A DNA stretch of 37,459 bases from Streptomyces iconiensis (GTDB lineage Bacteria > Actinomycetota > Actinomycetes > Streptomycetales > Streptomycetaceae): positions 1 to 37,459 of the forward strand of contig NZ_JANCPR020000073.1 in the NCBI RefSeq assembly GCF_028657195.3. Direction: 5' to 3'. Numbering within the stretch: the stretch's first letter is position 1; the number at the start of each line of letters is the position of its first letter. Of the stretch, positions 31,197-37,459 are shown piece by piece. Both the position numbers and the translations under genes were made by a program. A model generated the notes under the pieces. That model ran no database searches, was not told the DNA's origin, and saw only the letters and a program-made list of their open reading frames with translations.

Positions 31197-31359
31197 GGCG
31201 AGGCCGTCCCTTTCCCGCCGGGGCCGGTTGCTCCGTCTCGTGGCGGCGTACGACTGAGAAGACGGAGCGGCCCGGATCGCCGCTTCGCGCCAGACTGCCA
31301 TCCTGCGCGGCCCGATGCGGCCGATCCCCGGGCAAGTGGATATATCTGTCGCTCAAAGC

Positions 31360-31450
31360 GGTGAACTCTCCGGCAGGGCCACACGTGAGAACGCGGCCTG
31401 GGCGTATCGGTTCCGGAGCGGAAGGTCTGGTGGTAACTCTGCCGGGCAGG
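31360..31450. promoter_or_regulatory. Direct repeats upstream of the WhiJ-like gene
   Basis: GGTGAACTCTCCGGCAGGG (31360-31378) and GGTAACTCTGCCGGGCAGG (31432-31450) are similar words 72 bases apart in the 280-base divergent gap. They could be binding sites for the WhiJ-like protein. The rest of the gap shows no gene. Confidence 0.35.
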
Positions 31451-31476
31451 CGGTGGGGTGCGGAGGGGAGCCGACC

Positions 31477-32379
31477 ATGAGACACGCTCCTGCGGTACGG
31501 CGCAGAAAGCTGGGGGCCGAGCTGCGGAGGCTACGTGCCAAGGCGGGTGTGACCAGCCGGGACGCGGCCGTTCAGGTGGGCTGGCACCAGTCCAAGATGA
31601 GCAGGATCGAGACGGGGCGCAGCGGGATCAAGCCCGCCGACCTGGAATGTCTGCTGGACGCCTACGGGGTGGTCGACCCGGAGCTGCGGGCCCTGCTGTC
31701 CGCGCTGGCGGGCGCCGACGAGGCGCGGGCCCCGGAGCCGGGTGAGGAACCCGGTCATGGCGGGGGCGCGCGGCGGGGCTGGTGGCACGCGTACCGCGAT
31801 CTGCTGCCGCCCGCCTACCGTGACTTCATCTCGCTGGAGTCGCAGGCGGCGCGGGAGCGGACGCTGGAGACGAGCGTGGTGCCGGGGCTGCTCCAGACCG
31901 AGGCGTACGCGCGCGAGGTGACGCGCGCCGCGCTGGGCGGCGGGGTGCCGCAGGCGCGGATCGAGTCGCTGGTCGAGGTGCGCACCACGCGGCAGAGCGT
32001 GCTGTGGCAGGGGCCGCCGCTGGTGGTGGACGCGGTGCTGGACGAGGCGGTGCTGCGGCGCGAGGTGGGCGGGCGCGCGGTGATGCGTGAGCAGTTGGCC
32101 GCGCTGACCCGGGCGGCCGAGCTGCCGAACGTGCGGCTGCAGGTGCTGCCCTTCGCCAGCGGTGTGCACATCGGTGTCACGGGGCCTTTCGTTATTTTCT
32201 CTTTTTCGGCCATTGCTGATCTGGATGTAGTCGTTCTCGACCATTTGACGAGTAGCCTCTATCTGGAGGAGCACGACGAACTCAGGGCGTACAGCGCCGC
32301 GTTCGACACTCTGCGGGCTCACGCCCTGTCGTACGAGGACTCGCTGGCATTCATCGCCAGGACCGCTGAGGGCACTTGA
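31477..32379 (+). CDS. WhiJ-like helix-turn-helix regulator (DUF5753)
   Basis: A 300-residue XRE-type regulator. The HTH (about 10-66) reads RRKLGAELRRLRAKAGVTS and VQVGWHQSKMSRIETGRSG. A DUF5753 domain follows (about 110-290), with SLESQAARERTLETSVVPGLLQTEAYAR and LPNVRLQVLPFAS. Relatives such as WhiJ control development and antibiotic production and work with DUF397 proteins. ATG 31477 follows GGAGGGGAG. Codons 238-262 use many A/T-ending codons, unlike the rest. The DUF397 gene follows after 12 bases. Confidence 0.92.
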   Translation: MRHAPAVRRRKLGAELRRLRAKAGVTSRDAAVQVGWHQSKMSRIETGRSGIKPADLECLLDAYGVVDPELRALLSALAGADEARAPEPGEEPGHGGGARRGWWHAYRDLLPPAYRDFISLESQAARERTLETSVVPGLLQTEAYAREVTRAALGGGVPQARIESLVEVRTTRQSVLWQGPPLVVDAVLDEAVLRREVGGRAVMREQLAALTRAAELPNVRLQVLPFASGVHIGVTGPFVIFSFSAIADLDVVVLDHLTSSLYLEEHDELRAYSAAFDTLRAHALSYEDSLAFIARTAEGT

Positions 32380-32391
32380 GGAGACAGCACC

Positions 32392-32649
32392 ATGTCGGCA
32401 CCGCCTCGGAACGCACCCTTCGCCAGGCCGCCGCGCGGACAGCAGTGGAAGCGCAGCAGCTACAGCACAGGCACCAACAACTGCCTGGAGACCGTCCGTT
32501 GGGCCGACGGGCGGCGGCAGGCCGTACGCGACAGCAAGGACCCCGGACGCGGAGCGCTGCACTTCGGCGACCCCGCGTGGGCGGCCTTCGTCGCTTCGGT
32601 CCGCGACCCGGGCAGTACGGCCAACGGGGGCCTCTCCGGCGCGAGCTGA
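32392..32649 (+). CDS. DUF397 domain protein
   Basis: An 85-residue DUF397 protein. The diagnostic pattern is QWKRSSYSTGTNNCLETVRW, followed by AVRDSKDPGRGALHFGDPAWAAF. Such proteins pair with the preceding WhiJ/Scr1-type regulator, antagonising or modulating it, by analogy to antitoxin-like pairs. GAGGAG lies just upstream of ATG 32392. It converges on bioF with an 18-base gap and no terminator. Confidence 0.92.
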   Translation: MSAPPRNAPFARPPRGQQWKRSSYSTGTNNCLETVRWADGRRQAVRDSKDPGRGALHFGDPAWAAFVASVRDPGSTANGGLSGAS

Positions 32650-32667
32650 GAGCGGTCGTAGCTGTGA

Positions 32668-33822
32668 TCAGGCGGCGGCGGGCGCGGTGGCGATCACCGT
32701 GTCCGCCGCCGTCGCGAGCTGTGCGCGCGTCAGATCGCCGCGCGCCGTCAGCCGCAGCCGGGAGATCCCGTCGGGGACCGAGGGCGGCCGGAAGCAGCCG
32801 ACCTGGACACCCGCGGCACGGCAGTCGGCCGCCCACGCGAGCGCCGTGCCCGGCGAGGGCGCGCGTACGGAGACGACGGCAGCGTCGGGACGGGTGGCGT
32901 CCAGCCCCGCCGCCCGCAGCCGCTCGTACAGCCCCGTGGCCACGGCGCGGGTGCGCTCGGCGCGCTCGGGTTCCCCGCGCAGCAGGCGCAGGGAGGCCAG
33001 CGCGGCTCCGGCGGCGGCCGGTGCGAGACCCGTGTCGAAGATGAACGTACGTGCGGTGTTGAGCAGATGGGCGATGACCGGGGCCGGGCCGAGCACGGCG
33101 CCGCCCTGGCTGCCCAGGGACTTCGAGAGCGTGACGGTGGCGACCGTACCCACGGCGCCCGACAGGCCGGCCGCGTGCGGGGCGCCGCGTCCGCCGGGGC
33201 CGAGCACGCCGAAGCCGTGCGCGTCGTCCACGAGCAGGCCGGCCCCCGCCTCGCGGCAGACGGCCGCGAGCGCGGCGAGCGGTGCGGCATCGCCGTCGAC
33301 CGAGAAGACGGAGTCCGAGACCACGAGGGCCTGCCCCTCGTGCGCTTCCAGTGCCTTGCGTACGGCCTCGGGCTCCGCGTGCGCCGCTACGGCCGTACGG
33401 GAGCGGGAGAGGCGGCAGCCGTCGATGAGCGAGGCGTGGTTGTAGGCGTCCGAGACGATGAGCCCCTCGTACGAGGCGTGCGAGGTCAGCGCGGTGACGG
33501 CGGCGAGGTTCGCCGCGTAGCCCGAGGAGAGCACGAGGGCCGCCTCGAAGCCGCAGAACTCAGCGAGTTCGGCCTCCAGCCGCGCGTGCAGCTCGGTGGT
33601 GCCGGTGACCAGGCGGGAGCCGCCCGCTCCCGCGCCCCAGCGCAGGGCAGCCTCGGCCGCCGCCGCTGTGACCCTGGGGTGGCGGGAGAGGCCGAGGTAG
33701 TCGTTGCCGGCCAGGTCCAGCAGCGGTGAAACGGCGGGGCGCGGGCACAGGGTGCGCAGCAGTCCCGCTGCTCGGCGCGTCTCCAGCGCTGCGGTGGTCC
33801 ACGCGAAGGGGTCCTGGGGCAT
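32668..33822 (-). CDS. bioF: 8-amino-7-oxononanoate synthase
   Basis: A 384-residue PLP enzyme that condenses pimeloyl-ACP or pimeloyl-CoA with L-alanine, the first step of the biotin ring pathway. Landmarks are GNDYLGLSRHPRV, GSRLVTGTTELHARLE, Asp200 and His202 (VDDAHGFGVLG) and the PLP-binding Lys234 (TLSKSLGSQGG). ATG 33822 (MPQDPFAWTT) is chosen over GTG 33852; both have only modest ribosome sites. It is divergent from bioBAD, so the 227-base gap likely holds both promoters. Confidence 0.95.
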   Translation of the reverse strand: MPQDPFAWTTAALETRRAAGLLRTLCPRPAVSPLLDLAGNDYLGLSRHPRVTAAAAEAALRWGAGAGGSRLVTGTTELHARLEAELAEFCGFEAALVLSSGYAANLAAVTALTSHASYEGLIVSDAYNHASLIDGCRLSRSRTAVAAHAEPEAVRKALEAHEGQALVVSDSVFSVDGDAAPLAALAAVCREAGAGLLVDDAHGFGVLGPGGRGAPHAAGLSGAVGTVATVTLSKSLGSQGGAVLGPAPVIAHLLNTARTFIFDTGLAPAAAGAALASLRLLRGEPERAERTRAVATGLYERLRAAGLDATRPDAAVVSVRAPSPGTALAWAADCRAAGVQVGCFRPPSVPDGISRLRLTARGDLTRAQLATAADTVIATAPAAA

Positions 33823-33965
33823 GGCGGCTCTTTCCGTGACGCTCTCCCCCACGGCCGCGGGGGCTCGGTTGTCCCTGCCGGGACGCCTGCCGGGACACCT
33901 GGCGAGACGGCAGGCCGTTTTGTAGGCAGTGGATAGAACCTAACGTGCCATGTCGCAGGTCAGCG

Positions 33966-33981
33966 TGTGGCAACATCCACA
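33966..33981. promoter_or_regulatory. Inverted repeat in the bioF-bioB divergent gap
   Basis: TGTGG-CAACAT-CCACA lies about 70 bases before bioB and about 145 before bioF. TAGGCT at 34001-34006 may be the bioB -10, and TAGGTT on the minus strand (33938-33943) a bioF -10. The repeat does not match the BioQ or BirA sites I know, so any regulator is unknown. Confidence 0.35.
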
Positions 33982-34049
33982 TCTGACTCCAGCGGCCTTG
34001 TAGGCTTCCTCCATTCCACCGCACCGTGCCATGGGAAAGGATCGTGCCC

Positions 34050-35129
34050 ATGGACGACCTTCTGACCACACTGGTGAACAAGGGACTGCGGGGCGAGACG
34101 CCGACGCGGGACGAGGCCCTGGAGGTGCTGCGGACCTCTGACGACGACCTGCTCGACGTGGTCGCCGCGGCCGGGAAGGTACGCCGTCAGTGGTTCGGGC
34201 GGCGCGTGAAGCTGAACTACCTGGTCAACCTCAAGTCAGGGCTGTGCCCCGAGGACTGCTCGTACTGCTCACAGCGGCTCGGCTCCGAGGCGGAGATCCT
34301 CAAGTACACCTGGATCAAGCCGGGAGAGGCCGCTGACGCGGCGGGCGCCGGCGTCAGGGGCGGGGCCAAGCGCGTATGCCTGGTGGCCAGCGGACGCGGC
34401 CCCACCGACCGGGACGTCACCCGGGTCTCGGAGACCATCGCCGCCATCAAGGAGCAGAACGAGGGCATCGAGGTGTGCGCCTGCCTCGGACTGCTCTCCG
34501 ACGGGCAGGCGGACAGACTGCGCGAGGCGGGCGCCGACGCCTACAACCACAACCTGAACACGTCCGAGGCCACCTACGGCGACATCTGCACCACCCATGA
34601 CTTCTCCGACCGTGTCCGTACCGTCCAGCACGCCAAGTCGGCGGGTCTCTCGCCCTGTTCCGGGCTGATCGCGGGCATGGGCGAGAAGGACGAGGACCTG
34701 GTCGACGTGGTGTTCGCGCTGCGCGGCCTGGACCCGGACTCGGTACCCGTCAACTTCCTGATCCCGTTCGAGGGCACACCGCTGGCCAAGGAGTGGAACC
34801 TGACGCCGCAGCGGGCGCTGCGCATCCTGGCGATGGTCCGCTTCGTGTGCCCCGACGTCGAGGTGCGGCTCGCGGGCGGGCGCGAGGTGCATCTGCGCAC
34901 GCTCCAGCCGCTCGCACTCCACCTGGCCAACTCCCTCTTCCTGGGCGACTACCTCACCAGCGAGGGGCAGGCGGGCCAGGCCGACCTCGACATGATCGCC
35001 GACGCCGGTTTCGAGGTGGAGGGCACGGGGACGACGACGCTGCCCTCGCACCGGCGCCCCGAGGAGGGCCCCGAGCACGTCGCCGTACGACGCCGCGGCG
35101 CGGGGACGGAGCTGCCCCCCAATGCCTGA
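34050..35129 (+). CDS. bioB: Biotin synthase
   Basis: A 359-residue radical-SAM enzyme that inserts sulfur into dethiobiotin. The SAM [4Fe-4S] cluster ligands are Cys66, Cys70 and Cys73 (CPEDCSYCSQ). The YNHNLNTSEATYG segment and the later RLAGGREVHLRTLQ, with the Arg ligand of the auxiliary [2Fe-2S] cluster, are intact. The last 40 residues are hydrophilic and variable. ATG 34050 follows GGGAAAGG by nine bases; GTG 34044 is the alternative. It overlaps bioA by eight bases. Confidence 0.96.
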   Translation: MDDLLTTLVNKGLRGETPTRDEALEVLRTSDDDLLDVVAAAGKVRRQWFGRRVKLNYLVNLKSGLCPEDCSYCSQRLGSEAEILKYTWIKPGEAADAAGAGVRGGAKRVCLVASGRGPTDRDVTRVSETIAAIKEQNEGIEVCACLGLLSDGQADRLREAGADAYNHNLNTSEATYGDICTTHDFSDRVRTVQHAKSAGLSPCSGLIAGMGEKDEDLVDVVFALRGLDPDSVPVNFLIPFEGTPLAKEWNLTPQRALRILAMVRFVCPDVEVRLAGGREVHLRTLQPLALHLANSLFLGDYLTSEGQAGQADLDMIADAGFEVEGTGTTTLPSHRRPEEGPEHVAVRRRGAGTELPPNA

Positions 35130-36627
35130 CCGCACCGTGACGGCTCCCGCGCTGCGGGAGCCCCTGAAGAACCTGGACACCGAGTCCGTTCTCGCACTGG
35201 ACCGGCAGCACGTGTGGCACCCGTACGGCCCGATGCCCAACACCGCCGAGCCGCTGGTCGTCGAGTCCGCCTCGGGCGTACGGCTGCGGCTGGCCAAACC
35301 GGCGTACGGGCACCGGGAACTGGTCGACGCGATGTCCTCGTGGTGGTCGGCGATCCACGGCTACAACCACCCGGTGCTCAACGAGGCGGCGCACGACCAG
35401 CTCGGCAGAATGAGCCATGTGATGTTCGGCGGGCTCACCCACGAGCCCGCCGTGCGGCTCGCCAAGCGGCTCGCCGACCTCGCACCCGGCGACCTGGAGC
35501 ACGTCTTCCTCTCCGACTCGGGCTCCGTCTCGGTCGAGGTCGCCATCAAGATGTGCCTCCAGTACTGGCGTTCGGCCGGGCGGCCTGAGAAGCGGCGACT
35601 GATGACCTGGCGCGGCGGCTACCACGGCGACACCTGGCAGCCCATGTCCGTGTGCGACCCCGAGGGCGGCATGCACCACCTGTGGTCCGGCGCCCTGCCG
35701 CCGCAGGTGTTCGCCGACGCGCCGCCGAGCGGGTTCGAGGCGGAGCCGGACGAGGGCTACCTCGCCCATCTGCACGACACCGTGGAGCGCCACGCGCACG
35801 AACTGGCCGCCGTCGTCGTCGAGCCGGTCGTCCAGGGCGCGGGCGGCATGCGCTTCCACTCCCCCGCCTACGTACGGGCGCTGCGCGAGGCATGCGACGC
35901 GCACGGTGTCCTGCTGGTGCTCGACGAGATCGCGACCGGCTTCGGCCGTACGGGCGAGCTGTTCGCCGCGGAGCACGCGGGTGTCACCCCCGATGTGATG
36001 TGTGTGGGCAAGGCTCTGACCGGCGGTTATGTCTCCATGGCCGCGACGCTGTGCACGCCGCGTGTCGCTCGCGGCATCTCCCGGGGCGAGGTTCCCGTGC
36101 TCGCGCACGGCCCCACCTTCATGGGGAACCCGCTCGCCTCCGCGCTCGCCTGCGCCTCCCTCGACCTGCTTCTCTCCCAGGACTGGCGGGCGCGGGTGCG
36201 GCGCATCGGCGACGGTCTGCGCGCGGGGCTGGCGCCCGCCGCCGCGCTGCCCGGCGTCGTGGATGTGAGTGTGCTGGGTGCGATCGGTGTCGTACGGCTT
36301 GACCACGAGGTGGATGTCGCCGCTGCTACCCGCGCCGCGGTGCGGGCCGGGGTGTGGGTGCGGCCGTTCCGCGACATGGTGTACGCCATGCCGCCGTACG
36401 TCACCGGGGACGCGGATGTGGCGCGGATCGCTGCGGCGGTGTGTGCGGCCAGTTCCGCTCGCGCGGGGTCCGCTCGCGCGGGCCTTGGCGATGTGTGTGC
36501 GGGGTCCGCTGGCGCGGGGGCCGGTACCGCTGGTGCGGGGGGCCGTTCCGCTGACGCGGGTGGCGGTTCCGCTGACGCGGGTGGTAATTCCGCTGGCGCG
36601 AGTGCCGGTTCTGTGGGTGCGGCGTGA
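35122..36627 (+). CDS. bioA: Adenosylmethionine-8-amino-7-oxononanoate transaminase with repeat tail
   Basis: A 501-residue class III aminotransferase that converts KAPA to DAPA using S-adenosylmethionine. Features: HVWHPYGPM near residue 30, SDSGSVSVEVAIKMCLQYW (131-149), Asp268 in VLDEIATGFGRTG, PLP-binding Lys297 in CVGKALTGGY, and GPTFMGNPLASALA. The enzyme normally ends near residue 443. Here a 58-residue Gly/Ala/Ser tail follows, with five in-frame 21-base units (36503-36607). ATG 35122 overlaps bioB, and the stop overlaps bioD (GTGA), so the tail is under coupling constraint. Confidence 0.95.
   Translation: MPDRTVTAPALREPLKNLDTESVLALDRQHVWHPYGPMPNTAEPLVVESASGVRLRLAKPAYGHRELVDAMSSWWSAIHGYNHPVLNEAAHDQLGRMSHVMFGGLTHEPAVRLAKRLADLAPGDLEHVFLSDSGSVSVEVAIKMCLQYWRSAGRPEKRRLMTWRGGYHGDTWQPMSVCDPEGGMHHLWSGALPPQVFADAPPSGFEAEPDEGYLAHLHDTVERHAHELAAVVVEPVVQGAGGMRFHSPAYVRALREACDAHGVLLVLDEIATGFGRTGELFAAEHAGVTPDVMCVGKALTGGYVSMAATLCTPRVARGISRGEVPVLAHGPTFMGNPLASALACASLDLLLSQDWRARVRRIGDGLRAGLAPAAALPGVVDVSVLGAIGVVRLDHEVDVAAATRAAVRAGVWVRPFRDMVYAMPPYVTGDADVARIAAAVCAASSARAGSARAGLGDVCAGSAGAGAGTAGAGGRSADAGGGSADAGGNSAGASAGSVGAA
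36503..36607 (+). repeat. Five in-frame 21-bp tandem repeats at the bioA 3' end
   Basis: Units start at 36503, 36524, 36545, 36566 and 36587. Each encodes about G-S-A-D/G-A-G-G. Units three and four differ only at the final bases. A partial sixth unit carries the stop codon. Confidence 0.85.
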
Positions 36628-37334
36628 GTGGGGTTCTTGTTGTGTCCGGTACCGGGACCGATGTCGGTAAGACCGTCACCACCGCGGCTGTCGCCGCGTG
36701 TGCGTTGAGCGCTGGGCGGTCTGTTGCTGTGCTCAAGCCTGCGCAGACCGGTGTGGGTGCGGGGGAACCCGGTGATGTCGCCGAGGTGTTGCGGCTCGCC
36801 GGTGACGGGGTCACCGGGGTTGAACTCGCCCGGTACCCCGAGCCGTTGGCTCCTGAGACCGCGGCGCGGCGTGCTGGTATGCCGTACGTCTCGGCTCGTG
36901 ACGTGGCCGAGGCCGCTGAGAAGCTTGCCGCCTCGCATGACCTCGTTCTTGTCGAGGGGGCGGGTGGGCTGCTCGTACGGTTTGACGCCGCCGGTGCGAC
37001 GTTGGCCGATGCGGCGCGGTTGCTGCGCGCGCCTACGCTCGTTGTGAGCGCTGCCGGGCTCGGTACGCTCAACTCCACGGCGCTCACCGTGGAGGCGTTG
37101 GGGGCTCGGGGGTTGGCGTGTGCCGGGGTTGTGGTCGGCAGTGTGCCTCGTGAGCCGGATTTGGCTGTGCGGTGCAATCTGGACGATTTGGCGGTGTGTG
37201 CGGGGGTGCCGCTGTGTGGGGTTCTGCCCGCTGGGGCTGGTGCTGTCGCTCCTGTTGAGTTTCGGCGGCTTGCGCCTTCTTGGCTTGGGTCTTGTTTGGG
37301 TGGCTGGGGGCCGTGGGCCTCTGACGGTCACTAA
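36624..37334 (+). CDS. bioD: Dethiobiotin synthetase
   Basis: A 236-residue ATP-dependent enzyme that closes the ureido ring of DAPA with CO2. The P-loop is GTGTDVGKT (about 9-17), then KPAQTG (about 38-43), VEGAGGLLVRFD (about 113-124) and a GLGTLNSTALTVEAL motif (about 148-162). The C-terminal residues (LGSCLGGWGPWASDGH) are irregular. The GTG start overlaps the bioA stop. Codon use drifts from the neighbours toward T- and G-ending codons, most strongly in the last third. It is the last gene of bioBAD. Confidence 0.95.
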   Translation: MSGVLVVSGTGTDVGKTVTTAAVAACALSAGRSVAVLKPAQTGVGAGEPGDVAEVLRLAGDGVTGVELARYPEPLAPETAARRAGMPYVSARDVAEAAEKLAASHDLVLVEGAGGLLVRFDAAGATLADAARLLRAPTLVVSAAGLGTLNSTALTVEALGARGLACAGVVVGSVPREPDLAVRCNLDDLAVCAGVPLCGVLPAGAGAVAPVEFRRLAPSWLGSCLGGWGPWASDGH

Positions 37335-37335
37335 T

Positions 37336-37434
37336 GGGGCTTCGCCCCTTGCCCCGTTGGCCTCGCCGGCCGGGCGTTGGGGGGCGCTGCCCCCCAACAG
37401 CCCCCCGCTAGAGGTGGGCTTCGCCCCCCTCTAG
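37336..37434. terminator. Three successive hairpins after bioD
   Basis: GGGGC-TTC-GCCCC (37336-37348), a 10-bp stem pairing GTTGGGGGGC (from 37376) with GCCCCCCAAC (to 37398), and a 12-bp stem between 37408-37419 and 37423-37434 with one mismatch and a TTC loop. Together they form a strong terminator or a structural repeat downstream of the operon. Confidence 0.8.
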
Positions 37435-37459
37435 GACTCCCCCCGCCCGTATCGGGGCC

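Noticed and set aside
1..37459. tRNA or rRNA genes, insertion sequences, prophage or attachment sites
   Set aside because: I saw no tRNA-like cloverleaf with a conserved T-loop, no transposase or integrase motifs and no matching terminal repeats.

Overview
The window reads as chromosomal DNA of a Streptomyces-type actinomycete. GC content is very high, nearly every codon ends in G or C, there are many GTG starts and one TTG start, and several genes begin directly at a -10-type hexamer (leaderless). Marker families are a urease cluster without ureE, a secreted tripeptidyl aminopeptidase, a WhiJ/DUF397/ATPase trio and a bioF / bioBAD locus. I recognise this broad order from Streptomyces genomes, but I could not search for the species.

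Layout. Positions 1-1441: a caa3-type CtaG cytochrome oxidase assembly protein and a small membrane protein, closed by a strong hairpin. 1511-4587: a mycothiol-dependent DinB-like protein, then a DrrAB-like ABC exporter divergent from its TetR repressor. 4618-7226: a ComQ-like class I isoprenoid enzyme behind an MFS exporter. 7388-7600: an array of degenerate 19-bp repeats. 7584-9886: an Lrp regulator divergent from an EamA transporter that is translationally coupled to a second DinB-like protein. 10203-12936: a phytoene-desaturase-like FAD oxidoreductase overlapping tail-to-tail with a polyprenyl diphosphate synthase. 13587-17316: an acyltransferase, an NAD-epimerase and secreted Tap. 17433-22586: urease ureABCFGD on the minus strand. 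22882-26983: an alpha/beta hydrolase overlapping a TetR gene, a membrane protein controlled by that TetR, and a secreted M28 aminopeptidase. 27017-28364: an orphan Phd/YefM antitoxin divergent from clpP and a small coupled protein. 28411-30757: a candidate leader uORF with two hairpins ahead of an EamA exporter, then a GNAT and a DUF6328 protein. 30765-32649: an anti-sigma-like ATPase, a WhiJ-like regulator and DUF397. 32668-37334: biotin genes bioF and bioBAD, followed by three hairpins.

Working together. The bio genes cover the four late biotin steps from pimeloyl-ACP or pimeloyl-CoA. The urease operon makes all three structural subunits and the UreFGD nickel-insertion chaperones, with a GlnR-like box upstream. 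Two prenyl-diphosphate synthases, one desaturase-like flavoprotein and one exporter lie within about 8 kb and may form an uncharacterised isoprenoid locus; no terpene cyclase is visible. The least explained items are the ComQ-like/MFS pair, the orphan antitoxin and clpP sharing a TGTACA palindrome, the uORF-hairpin leader, and several independent imperfect tandem repeats in gaps and gene tails.
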